Below are positions 17,906-25,836 of a DNA stretch of 64,000 bases, in pieces (the first letter of the stretch is position 1; every line of letters begins with the position of its first letter). Source of the DNA: an uncultured Cellvibrio sp. (GTDB taxonomy: Bacteria > Pseudomonadota > Gammaproteobacteria > Pseudomonadales > Cellvibrionaceae); the NCBI GenBank assembly GCA_937958105.1, contig CALFXJ010000005.1, forward strand, positions 62,001 through 126,000, written 5' to 3'. The notes beneath the pieces were generated by a model. That model did no database searches and was not told where the DNA came from. It saw nothing but the letters and a program-made list of their open reading frames with translations. The position numbers and the translations under genes are program-made.

Positions 17906-18328
17906 TCAGTGGCCGTACAACTGCATGCTTAATTCCTGATCCCAGTAGGCCGCTTCAATCTTATGTCCCTCGGGATCGCGGACGTAGCAGCCGTAATATG
18001 GATCGCCGTAGAGCGGACGAGGCCCGGGCGGCCCGTCACAGGTAGCTCCGGCCGCTATGGCAGCCTGATAAAACGCATCCACCTCTTCCTTATTATTGGC
18101 AAAAAAGCCAATGTGAAAGCCATTACCGACGCTGGCAGGTTTGCCATTGATCGGCACCTGCACCCAGAACTCCGGGTACTGCTTGCCATAGGCCACGGCA
18201 TCCGGATGCTCCATAACAATGCCGATACCCAGGCTGGGGAGGACGGCGTCATAAAACGACTTGGCGCGAATAAAGTCGTTGGTACCGATAGAAAGATGCG
18301 AAATGATGCTGGGGTTATCGTTGCTCAT
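17906..18328 (-). CDS. VOC (glyoxalase/bleomycin-resistance) superfamily protein
   Basis: Small soluble metalloenzyme-like protein, 140 residues, made of the usual pair of beta-alpha-beta-beta-beta units. Recognisable elements are HLSIGTNDF at the N-terminus (metal-ligand histidine position), GNGFHIGFFANN in the middle, and YYGCYVRDPEGHKIEA at the C-terminus, where the glutamate is the usual last metal ligand. GAGGGA before the ATG at 18328 supports the start. The superfamily includes glyoxalase I, dioxygenases and resistance proteins. The sequence alone does not tell which; a small-molecule lyase or detoxification role is most likely. Confidence 0.8.
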   Translation of the reverse strand: MSNDNPSIISHLSIGTNDFIRAKSFYDAVLPSLGIGIVMEHPDAVAYGKQYPEFWVQVPINGKPASVGNGFHIGFFANNKEEVDAFYQAAIAAGATCDGPPGPRPLYGDPYYGCYVRDPEGHKIEAAYWDQELSMQLYGH

Positions 18329-18554
18329 AAATCCCTCGCTGAGTCTGATGTAAGGTGCTATGAGCTTAAACTGCCAGCTGGACAGGGCACGTCAGGAGTC
18401 TTTCTGCGCCGGTCTGATACCTAAACGGGACTACCGACGGGCGCTTTAAGTAAAAGTGAGCGTTTACGAACGGGGCAAATACAAACAGATACATAGGCGA
18501 TAGCATTTGTTAAGATGTGCGCCCTGTGAAAACAGTCAAAAAGAGACCCTGACC

Positions 18555-18950
18555 ATGTTGATTCAAGCACCCATTTCCCTCGGCGAATTGATCGATAAGA
18601 TCACCATTCTTGAAATCAAAGTTGCCAATATTACGGATTCAGCCAAATTGACAAACGTTAAGCATGAACTGGATGTTCTCAATAACACTGTGGATCAGTT
18701 GCTGGATCAGGCAGGCAAGGAAAAACTTGAGCCGTTAAAAGCCTCGCTCAAAAGCATCAACCAGCAGTTATGGGTCATCGAAGACGATATCCGCGATTGT
18801 GAGCGCGCTAAAGATTTCACCGAAAAATTCATTGAACTGGCTCGCGCTGTTTATTTCACCAACGACAAACGCGCTGCAGTGAAAAAAGACATCAACCTCG
18901 CCTTTGGTTCTGAACTGGTTGAAGAAAAGTCCTACCAGAATTACCAATAA
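18555..18950 (+). CDS. DUF6165 family protein at the head of an LPS locus
   Basis: A 131-residue, mostly helical, charged protein without signal peptide or membrane segment. It opens with PISLGELIDKITILEIK, typical of DUF6165 proteins, and its heptad-like pattern suggests a coiled coil. The ATG at 18555 is preferred to the upstream start at 18507 because the conserved family region begins here. It is the first gene of a plus-strand run with a heptosyltransferase and glycosyltransferases, 18 bases ahead of waaC. That placement is why a role in surface-polysaccharide assembly is likely, but the biochemical function is unknown. Confidence 0.7.
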   Translation: MLIQAPISLGELIDKITILEIKVANITDSAKLTNVKHELDVLNNTVDQLLDQAGKEKLEPLKASLKSINQQLWVIEDDIRDCERAKDFTEKFIELARAVYFTNDKRAAVKKDINLAFGSELVEEKSYQNYQ

Positions 18951-18968
18951 TTTTACCAGCGACATTGC

Positions 18969-20015
18969 ATGAAAATTCTGCTGATAAAAATGTCTTCCAT
19001 GGGAGACATTTTTCATACCTTCCCCGCCATCACTGACCTCAAGGAAAAACATCCCGAGGCCGTCATTGACTGGGTGGTGGAAGAAGGCTTTACCGAAATC
19101 GCAGCCTGGCACCCGGCTATTCGGCGGGTGATTCCCATTGGTCTGCGCCGCTGGATGAAACAAAAAAACTGGGCCAGCTGGAGTGCATTCCGCCAATGGC
19201 GTAAAGCGATCAAAAACGAACATTATGATTATGTGGTTGATGCCCAGGGCCTGCTCAAAAGTGCTTTGATCAGCCGTACGGCGCATGCTGATGCGATCCA
19301 TGGTTACGACAATAAATCAGCACGCGAATCCATCGCCAGCCGTTTTTATTCTGATTCGCACACCGTCAGCAAAGAGCAGCACGCCGTGGAACGAACCCGG
19401 CAGCTGTTCGCCAGCACCTTTAACTATCAACTGCCCTCGCCTCTCAACTTTGGCATCAACCAGTATTTTGCCCATGTGCAGAACGATCCGGGCAAACTGG
19501 TATTTATTATTGGCACCAGCTGGACTACCAAGCTCTGGAGCACGGCCCACTGGCAGTCGCTGGCAAAGATCGCTGTTGATCAGGGATATCAGCTGGAGAT
19601 CATCTGGGGCAGTGACAGTGAGCGGGAAATTGCTGATCACGTCATAGCCGCCTGCCCGACCGCTACGCGTCCGCAACAGCGATTGTCTATCACCACTATT
19701 GCGGAAAAGCTGGTCAGCGCGGCCGGGGTTATTGGTCTGGATACGGGCTTCTCGCATCTTGCGGGTGCACTGGAGACACCGACCATCGCACTGTATGGCC
19801 CGACCTCGCCCGTAAAAGTGGGGCTTATCGGCGCCCACACCTGTAACCTGCAGATGGAAAATCCACTTGCGTGTGTCCCGTGCCATAAACGCAGCTGCAA
19901 ACTATTACCCGAACACAGCACAGATACTCCACCCTGCATGACAGCCGTACTGCCAAAACAGGCGTGGCAACAACTACAACAGAAACTTTCCATCTCAGCT
20001 GTTGTACCTCATTGA
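18969..20015 (+). CDS. waaC: Lipopolysaccharide heptosyltransferase I
   Basis: GT9-family enzyme that adds the first L-glycero-D-manno-heptose to Kdo2-lipid A at the cytoplasmic face of the inner membrane, using ADP-heptose. 348 residues. The N-terminal KILLIKMSSMGDIFHTFPA segment and the C-terminal LDTGFSHLAGALETPTIALYGPT segment are characteristic of WaaC. The following cysteines (CVPCHKRSC) are common in this family near the nucleotide-sugar site. It lies 18 bases after the DUF6165 gene and precedes other glycosyltransferases, consistent with an LPS inner-core operon. WaaF and other heptose genes are not in the window. Confidence 0.92.
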   Translation: MKILLIKMSSMGDIFHTFPAITDLKEKHPEAVIDWVVEEGFTEIAAWHPAIRRVIPIGLRRWMKQKNWASWSAFRQWRKAIKNEHYDYVVDAQGLLKSALISRTAHADAIHGYDNKSARESIASRFYSDSHTVSKEQHAVERTRQLFASTFNYQLPSPLNFGINQYFAHVQNDPGKLVFIIGTSWTTKLWSTAHWQSLAKIAVDQGYQLEIIWGSDSEREIADHVIAACPTATRPQQRLSITTIAEKLVSAAGVIGLDTGFSHLAGALETPTIALYGPTSPVKVGLIGAHTCNLQMENPLACVPCHKRSCKLLPEHSTDTPPCMTAVLPKQAWQQLQQKLSISAVVPH

Positions 20016-20061
20016 TATGTTATTCAGTTAAACACGTCTCTGGATCAGGTTATAAAACGCC

Positions 20062-21087
20062 ATGGCAAAACATTATTTATTTTATGGATCAGAACGTTAT
20101 ACACAGGCCATCATGAGGCCCATTGATGCTGCAATTAAAGCCCGCGGAGACAAGGTTGCCTGGTTTTTTAACGGTCCGGGAGCAGAAGATTTACAGGGTG
20201 ATGACCTGCTGCTGCCCAGCGTTGAGGATGTCAAAAAGTGGAATCCAATTGCAGTCATTACGCCTAATAACATGGTGCCGCATTTCTTTCCGGGCGTAAA
20301 AGTACAAACCTTTCACGGCTTCGACGCGGGCAAGCCACGCCACATTTACATCCGGGGATTTTTTGACCTGTATTGCACCACCGGCCCCAGAGATACCGAA
20401 CAATTCATCGCACTTGAGAAAAAGCTGCAGCATTTTCATGTTGTGGAAACCGGCTGGCCCAAACTGGATTATTTTTTTCAGCAGTTGCCTGAGCAGATTC
20501 CACCGGTTAAAGAGCCACCCGTTATTCTTTATCACTCTACATTTTCGCCTTCCTGGAGCGCAGCAGAAATACTCTACCCGGAGGTTAAACGATTAAGCCA
20601 GACCGGCGAGTGGAAATGGGTAGTAACACTGCACCCTAAAATGAACCCAGAGACACGGGCGAAATTCAAGGCCCTGGAAAACGACAATCTGGTTTTTTCT
20701 GAAGTCGATAACATCCTTGAACTGTTCAGTGATGCAGACCTTATGTGTTCGGACACTTCTTCCGCATTAAGTGAGTTTTTACTGACTCAAAAGCCTGTTG
20801 TTACGTTTAACAATCGGCGCCCTGGCCCGCAGTTGATAAATATCAGCCGCGTCGAAGACTTTGAGCCAGCCATTCGCACAGCCTTAAGTCGCCCTGCCGA
20901 CCTCATGGCAGAAATTAAAACTTTCGGTGCAGCTATTCATCCACTCCGGGATGGCAAATCCGCCGAGCGAATTCTGGATGCAATTGATGATTTTATCGCT
21001 CGCGGTGGTAAGAATGCCAAACCAAAACCACTAAACCTCTGGCGCAAATTTAAGTTACGAAGAGCCATGAACTATTGGAAACGCTAA
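20062..21087 (+). CDS. CDP-glycerol glycerophosphotransferase family protein
   Basis: A 341-residue soluble or membrane-associated protein. The family is suggested by the VQTFHGFDAGKPRH segment (the GTPLK-like donor region of TagF/TagB enzymes), the YHSTFSPSW segment, and the C-terminal SDTSSALSEFLLTQKPVVTFN stretch, which matches the SDYSS motif of CDP-glycerol transferases. Members add glycerol-phosphate or related phospho-polyols to cell-surface polymers. In this LPS locus it could decorate the core or O-chain, or be a relative with another nucleotide-activated donor. It ends 3 bases before the next glycosyltransferase, so the two are co-transcribed. Confidence 0.75.
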   Translation: MAKHYLFYGSERYTQAIMRPIDAAIKARGDKVAWFFNGPGAEDLQGDDLLLPSVEDVKKWNPIAVITPNNMVPHFFPGVKVQTFHGFDAGKPRHIYIRGFFDLYCTTGPRDTEQFIALEKKLQHFHVVETGWPKLDYFFQQLPEQIPPVKEPPVILYHSTFSPSWSAAEILYPEVKRLSQTGEWKWVVTLHPKMNPETRAKFKALENDNLVFSEVDNILELFSDADLMCSDTSSALSEFLLTQKPVVTFNNRRPGPQLINISRVEDFEPAIRTALSRPADLMAEIKTFGAAIHPLRDGKSAERILDAIDDFIARGGKNAKPKPLNLWRKFKLRRAMNYWKR

Positions 21088-21090
21088 ACT

Positions 21091-22221
21091 ATGCAGGGAT
21101 CCCCATTAAAAGTTCTTCATTTTGTCGCAGGCGGTTTCACCGGATCTACCGCGGTGGCAATCGACCTGGTTAACGCCACTAAAGACCGTCCGGATATCGT
21201 GAGTCGCCTGGTACTCAGGAAGCGGCCTACCACGGATATCAATCAGGTAAAACGATTGCATGATGCGGGAGTTCCCGTCACGTTGATCAGCGGCGGATTA
21301 AAGCTGATCACTATCATCCGGCTTTGCTTCATCTGCCGCAAATTCAAGCCGGACATTCTGGTTGCACATGGTTTTACCGAACATTTATGGGGCCGGTATG
21401 CCGGTCTGCTGGCCGGGGTACCTCATCTTGTCCATGTGGAACATAACTCACGGGAAAACTATTCCTGGTGGCGTTTGTTGCAGGCCCACTTTCTGACCAG
21501 ATACACCAGTGCAATTATCGCCTGCGCCCAAGGAGTTAAAATACAACTGGAAAAACTGAGATTTCCTGTATGCAAGATCGCCGTTATCACTAATGGCATC
21601 TCACTGGAACGCTTCGAAGCCGCAGACAATCACCCCTTTGTTAATCGCGTGCAAGGTATCGTCATGCCTGCACGTTTTGGCAAACAAAAAGATCACACCA
21701 CCGTAATCAAAGCTCTCGCAATACTGCGTGATAAAGGTATAACCGTACCGACGACCTTTGCCGGACTCGGCCATCCGCGCTATTTGAAAAACGCGAAGGA
21801 GCTTACCCAGAGCCTCCAGCTGGAGCAACAGATCACCTTCGCCGGCCACGTTAACAACCTGCCTGAACTGCTAACCCAACATCAGATCTGCCTGTTGAGC
21901 AGCCGTTACGAAGGCATGCCCATCGCACTGGCTGAAGGGATGGCAGCGGGCTGCGCAGTTATTGGTTCTGCAGTGCCGGGGATTCAGGAAATGATTCAGA
22001 CCGAAAAGGATGGCTTGCTTGTAATACCTAACTCTCCCGAAGATCTGGCTCTCGCCATTGAAAGGCTGTTAACCGATCAGACATTTGCCCAAAACCTGGC
22101 GACAGCGGCGAGACAGAGGGCGATGGCTGAATTTTCTTTAACACGCATGCGAGAACAGTACGAGAGCCTTTATTTCACGTTAAACAATCGTCGAGATGCC
22201 GAAAGTCATCTCGTGCACTGA
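21091..22221 (+). CDS. GT4-type glycosyltransferase
   Basis: A 376-residue retaining glycosyltransferase with the two-domain GT-B fold. The C-terminal donor domain shows LLSSRYEGMPIALAEGMAAGCAVIGS, the EX7E-type motif of GT4 enzymes, with the preceding FAGHVNNLPELL strand. The N-terminal part carries GGFTGSTAVAIDL and HVEHNSREN. It begins 3 bases after the CDP-glycerol transferase-like gene, indicating tight coupling. Donor sugar and acceptor cannot be read from the sequence; LPS core or surface glycan assembly is inferred from its neighbours. Confidence 0.85.
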   Translation: MQGSPLKVLHFVAGGFTGSTAVAIDLVNATKDRPDIVSRLVLRKRPTTDINQVKRLHDAGVPVTLISGGLKLITIIRLCFICRKFKPDILVAHGFTEHLWGRYAGLLAGVPHLVHVEHNSRENYSWWRLLQAHFLTRYTSAIIACAQGVKIQLEKLRFPVCKIAVITNGISLERFEAADNHPFVNRVQGIVMPARFGKQKDHTTVIKALAILRDKGITVPTTFAGLGHPRYLKNAKELTQSLQLEQQITFAGHVNNLPELLTQHQICLLSSRYEGMPIALAEGMAAGCAVIGSAVPGIQEMIQTEKDGLLVIPNSPEDLALAIERLLTDQTFAQNLATAARQRAMAEFSLTRMREQYESLYFTLNNRRDAESHLVH

Positions 22222-22298
22222 ACACTTTCCAGCTGATACAGCATAATCCAGCGGATGTGATATTCACTATTCATTTGATATAGACACAGCGATTTCTC

Positions 22299-24491
22299 AT
22301 GCACAACCCCATCATCCAAACAAGAGCATGCTCTGTCGGCAGATATCAAGCGCTCATTAACGAGAACGTCTGCACCGACGAATTGCTGGTGCATCTGGCC
22401 AACATCCAGCCATTGATCGAGGCATCTCAGCGGATTTCTCATGGCAAGGATTATGTTGTCAAAACATCTCTGACACTCAACGGCATCGAGCAGGAGATCG
22501 CGATTAAAGTCTTCAGCAAACAAAGCACGCTGAAAGATCTCTATGACAAAAAGAATAAATCCAAGGCAGAAAGGTCGTATATCGCTGCGCAGAGACTGAT
22601 TAACTGTGGAGTTAATACCCCCACACCCATCGCAACACTTGAGGAGTGGGATGGCAACCGATTAGTCGAGAGTTACTATTTATGCCTTTTCGAACCAGCC
22701 ATTTGTTTTCGTGACGCGCTCTTCGAAATTTATCATCAGCATAAAGATTCCGCCCGGCTCATGGATCTGCTTTTGCTGGTGGCTCCAGCCATAAGAAAAA
22801 TGCATGACGCTGGCTTCATGCACGGCGACCTGGGAAATCAAAACATTCTCTTACCAAAGAATGCCGATGGAAGCTGGTCGTCCCCCAGCTTTATCGACTT
22901 AAATCGATACCAGTTTTTTGAAGATGGCATCACTGATAAAGCCCGGGCGGTTGATTTAGCACGCCCCATCCTGCCGGGAAATTACCTGCATTTTTTTCTG
23001 CAGATTTACGCGGGCCATACAGAACTGCCTCCGGAACTTGCCAAGCTTCACAAACAACAGCGGGCTATCTTCACTCGCCATAGAAACAGTAGAAAATTTC
23101 GCCATCCTATCCGGCACCTTAAAAACAGGCACAAGAAAAACAGCTACACCTACCTGCACAATAAAGATTACTGGCTGTGGGATGAAAAAACCGCACAACC
23201 CATGATCGCGCTATCAAAAGAAGAGAAGAATAAGGAGCGAAATCTGGCAGATCTGATGCGGACCTTCGCGCGCACTCTGGTAAAGCTACCCAAAGTAATC
23301 AGTCAGTACCGCCAGTTACGCTCCACAGCCTTTGCAGCCCCGATCGAGATGAAAGGGCGGATTGGCGTTGCTCTCAATCCGGAGACTTCTTATACAACGC
23401 AGGAACGACAACTTCTGGACACACTGGGGCGGCCTCCTGTGCTTGTGCGATTCTATCGCCACGAAACGCCTCACCATTGGGCTAGCACTATCGACCTCAT
23501 TCATTCATTGCACGCCCGCGGTGTTTCAGTTATGGCAGCCCTGCTTCAGGACAGGACGGCAGTTCTGGAGCCGGAAAAATGGAAAGCCTTTCTGGATTTC
23601 ATCATTCCCCAAATCGCGACGCAAGTCGACTGCATTGAGGTCACTCATGCGTATAACAGAGCCAAGTGGGGCATATGGAATCTGGCTGAGTTACGTGGGT
23701 TACTTGCCGTCACGTTCGAATATAAAAAGACGTTTCCAGCTATCAAAATTACCGGCCCTGCCTGTATCGACTTTGAATACGCACCAATTATCTCCGCCTT
23801 TGCGGAACTGAAGAAAATTGATCCGACCTTCCAGTTCGATGCACTCTCCCATTTACTGTACGTCGATCGTAGAGGCGCTCCGGAAAATCATCAGGGTAGC
23901 TTCTCTACACTGGAGAAAGCTCAATTACTCAAAGCCATTGCGCGCTCATCCTCTGCCTGCAACGACAAAGTAATTATTTCCGAAGTGAACTGGCCGCTGG
24001 AAAATACCGACGTCTGGTCCCCCATTGTCTGCCCTTATGTAACGGCCCGCTGGCAGAAACGTCCTTCCGGTGAACCTGAAGAGGTATATGCGCATTACAT
24101 GCTGCGCTATCTGGCGATTACCCTGTGTTCCGGTTATGTCGATCAAGTTTTCTGGTGGCAACTCTCTGCCAAAGGATATGGTCTGGTTGATGATCAGGAT
24201 AACTTTCGACAGCGTCCCGCATTTGATGCTCTGGCATTCTTCCTGAACCTCCTGGGGGACTCCCGATTTGAGCGCAGACTTGCCAGCGATCCCGATGATT
24301 TTCTGCTGGAATTTTCGAAGGAAAACCAAAGATATCTCATGGCATGGTCGACGCAGAACACCACCAGACCACTGGATGTGCATTATGAGGAAGCATGGAA
24401 TTATCTGGGCCGACCAATAAAAACCATCGAACTCAGCGGCGCGCCACTCTATGCAAAGCTTGCATCTGGCCTAAACAGCGCTTCCGATTAA
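22299..24491 (+). CDS. LPS-type kinase fused to a glycosidase-like TIM-barrel domain
   Basis: A 730-residue two-domain protein. The N-terminal half (about 45-290) resembles the Kdo/WaaP/InaA kinase group: a lysine (K70, AIKVF), catalytic loop H175-G-D177 with N182 (MHGDLGNQN) and a metal-binding D200 (FIDLN). The C-terminal half (about 350-730) looks like a clan GH-A glycosidase barrel. A nucleophile-like E562 lies in ISEVNWP, but the expected acid/base position in EVTHAYNRAKWG has an alanine where NE is usual (around 449-453), so hydrolysis may be lost. No signal peptide is seen, so it should be cytoplasmic. It sits in the LPS run after a GT4 gene. Fusion of these folds is unusual and its role unknown. 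A palindrome spans its stop codon. Confidence 0.7.
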   Translation: MHNPIIQTRACSVGRYQALINENVCTDELLVHLANIQPLIEASQRISHGKDYVVKTSLTLNGIEQEIAIKVFSKQSTLKDLYDKKNKSKAERSYIAAQRLINCGVNTPTPIATLEEWDGNRLVESYYLCLFEPAICFRDALFEIYHQHKDSARLMDLLLLVAPAIRKMHDAGFMHGDLGNQNILLPKNADGSWSSPSFIDLNRYQFFEDGITDKARAVDLARPILPGNYLHFFLQIYAGHTELPPELAKLHKQQRAIFTRHRNSRKFRHPIRHLKNRHKKNSYTYLHNKDYWLWDEKTAQPMIALSKEEKNKERNLADLMRTFARTLVKLPKVISQYRQLRSTAFAAPIEMKGRIGVALNPETSYTTQERQLLDTLGRPPVLVRFYRHETPHHWASTIDLIHSLHARGVSVMAALLQDRTAVLEPEKWKAFLDFIIPQIATQVDCIEVTHAYNRAKWGIWNLAELRGLLAVTFEYKKTFPAIKITGPACIDFEYAPIISAFAELKKIDPTFQFDALSHLLYVDRRGAPENHQGSFSTLEKAQLLKAIARSSSACNDKVIISEVNWPLENTDVWSPIVCPYVTARWQKRPSGEPEEVYAHYMLRYLAITLCSGYVDQVFWWQLSAKGYGLVDDQDNFRQRPAFDALAFFLNLLGDSRFERRLASDPDDFLLEFSKENQRYLMAWSTQNTTRPLDVHYEEAWNYLGRPIKTIELSGAPLYAKLASGLNSASD

Positions 24492-24508
24492 CGGAATACG
24501 GAAGCGCT
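24477..24508. terminator. Hairpin between convergent genes, terminator-like
   Basis: Perfect 10-bp stem (AGCGCTTCCG / CGGAAGCGCT) with a 12-base loop that contains the stop codon of the kinase-glycosidase gene. There is no U tract on either side, so it is not a canonical intrinsic terminator. Confidence 0.4.
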
Positions 24509-24552
24509 CAATATTCAAGCCGCTGTAAACTCATACCAAGCAAGAAACTCTG

Positions 24553-25632
24553 CTATACGTTATCAGCATCCGATGACATTAACCGTTGATATAACGCGTA
24601 GGTTTTGGCCACAAAACTCTCCGCAGAAAACTCGTCGATCAGGCGCTGTCGCCCCGCGTCACCAAGTTTTTTTCGCAGCGCGGGCGACTCATAAAGCTGT
24701 CGAATTCCGTCAGCAATAGCTTGCGGATTATCAGCTTCAACCCAAAGACCTGACTCTTCATGGATAACCAGCTCAGTCGGCCCAATAATATTTGAAGTGA
24801 TAACAGGCACACCTTGGGCCATAGCTTCTTTCATTGCGCGGGGCAACCCATCCCGGGTAGACGGCAATACGAAGGCGTCGACGTAGCGTAAATAGCCGGC
24901 AGCGTTCTCACGGGAACCTAAAAACAGGATACGATCAGCTGCGCTGCCCTGCTTCGCCTGAGCAAGCACATCTTCATCGTAATCGCCAATAAAGAGTAAA
25001 TATATGTTCGGCTCATTGAGTAAGTGCATAGCCCTTACGAGTATGCTCAGCCCTTTGAATGGCCGATTACGGGTGTTGGCGATGTAGCCTACAACGAACG
25101 CACCTTCAGGAAAATCCAAAGGCTCTACAACACCATTAACAGCTTCGTCAGCCCATGAAAGGCTGTAACCTTTGTAGTTCAGTGATAACTTTTCCGCAGG
25201 AAAAAAGTTGTGCATGTAGTCGTAAATAGGCCGGTTGACACATACCACATGATTAACGCGTGGATTTAAGAGGCCAAGCCAATAGCTGGGGTCACTCCGA
25301 CGGACTTTTGCGAGAGTTCCGCGGTAACCGACAATCTTCACCGATCTGAAATAAGAAGCCCATATGGCGTTCGCCAATCCCTTCCCGTCGGTTGAATGAA
25401 TGATATCGAACTCGTGTTGATCCAGAATACGACGAATCTGCCAGATGAAGCCAAGTGATATTTTGCTTCGGTAAGGCACGGATTCGATATGAATTCCTGC
25501 AGCCGAAAGTTCATCTCGCCCCAAGGATTTTTTATCGCTTAGTACACGAATGTAAACACCCATTGAATGTAAGCGTAAGGCAAGATCAACCTCTGACTTG
25601 TCGGGAAATTGCTTTATAAAAAGTACTCGCAT
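24553..25632 (-). CDS. GT4-type glycosyltransferase
   Basis: A 359-residue GT-B glycosyltransferase from the ATG at 25632, favoured over the TTG at 25638 because GGAAATGTAGAG lies at a suitable distance. The donor domain has LPSTRDGLPRAMKEAMAQGVPVITS (EX7E-type motif) and FVVGYIANTRNRPFKGLSIL, typical of GT4. The N-terminus RVLFIKQFPDKSEVDLALRL is also typical. It is transcribed towards the kinase-glycosidase gene. It belongs to the same surface glycan region but on the other strand, so it has its own promoter upstream of valS. Specific sugar unknown. Confidence 0.85.
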   Translation of the reverse strand: MRVLFIKQFPDKSEVDLALRLHSMGVYIRVLSDKKSLGRDELSAAGIHIESVPYRSKISLGFIWQIRRILDQHEFDIIHSTDGKGLANAIWASYFRSVKIVGYRGTLAKVRRSDPSYWLGLLNPRVNHVVCVNRPIYDYMHNFFPAEKLSLNYKGYSLSWADEAVNGVVEPLDFPEGAFVVGYIANTRNRPFKGLSILVRAMHLLNEPNIYLLFIGDYDEDVLAQAKQGSAADRILFLGSRENAAGYLRYVDAFVLPSTRDGLPRAMKEAMAQGVPVITSNIIGPTELVIHEESGLWVEADNPQAIADGIRQLYESPALRKKLGDAGRQRLIDEFSAESFVAKTYALYQRLMSSDADNV

Positions 25633-25836
25633 GATCAACTCTACATTTCCAACTCAGTTCCAGCTGCATTTTAAGGGTATGCAACCGGCCGTGCCCACTC
25701 TTTCTCATTCTTGAGCGGGGCCAGCCATCCCATCCCGCCAATACGAAGCTAGGCCAGCGCTCCCTCAATCTGTATAATCCGTCCCCTTATCAGAATTCAT
25801 TCCAGTTATCAAACGACATCAGGGTTACGCAGATCC

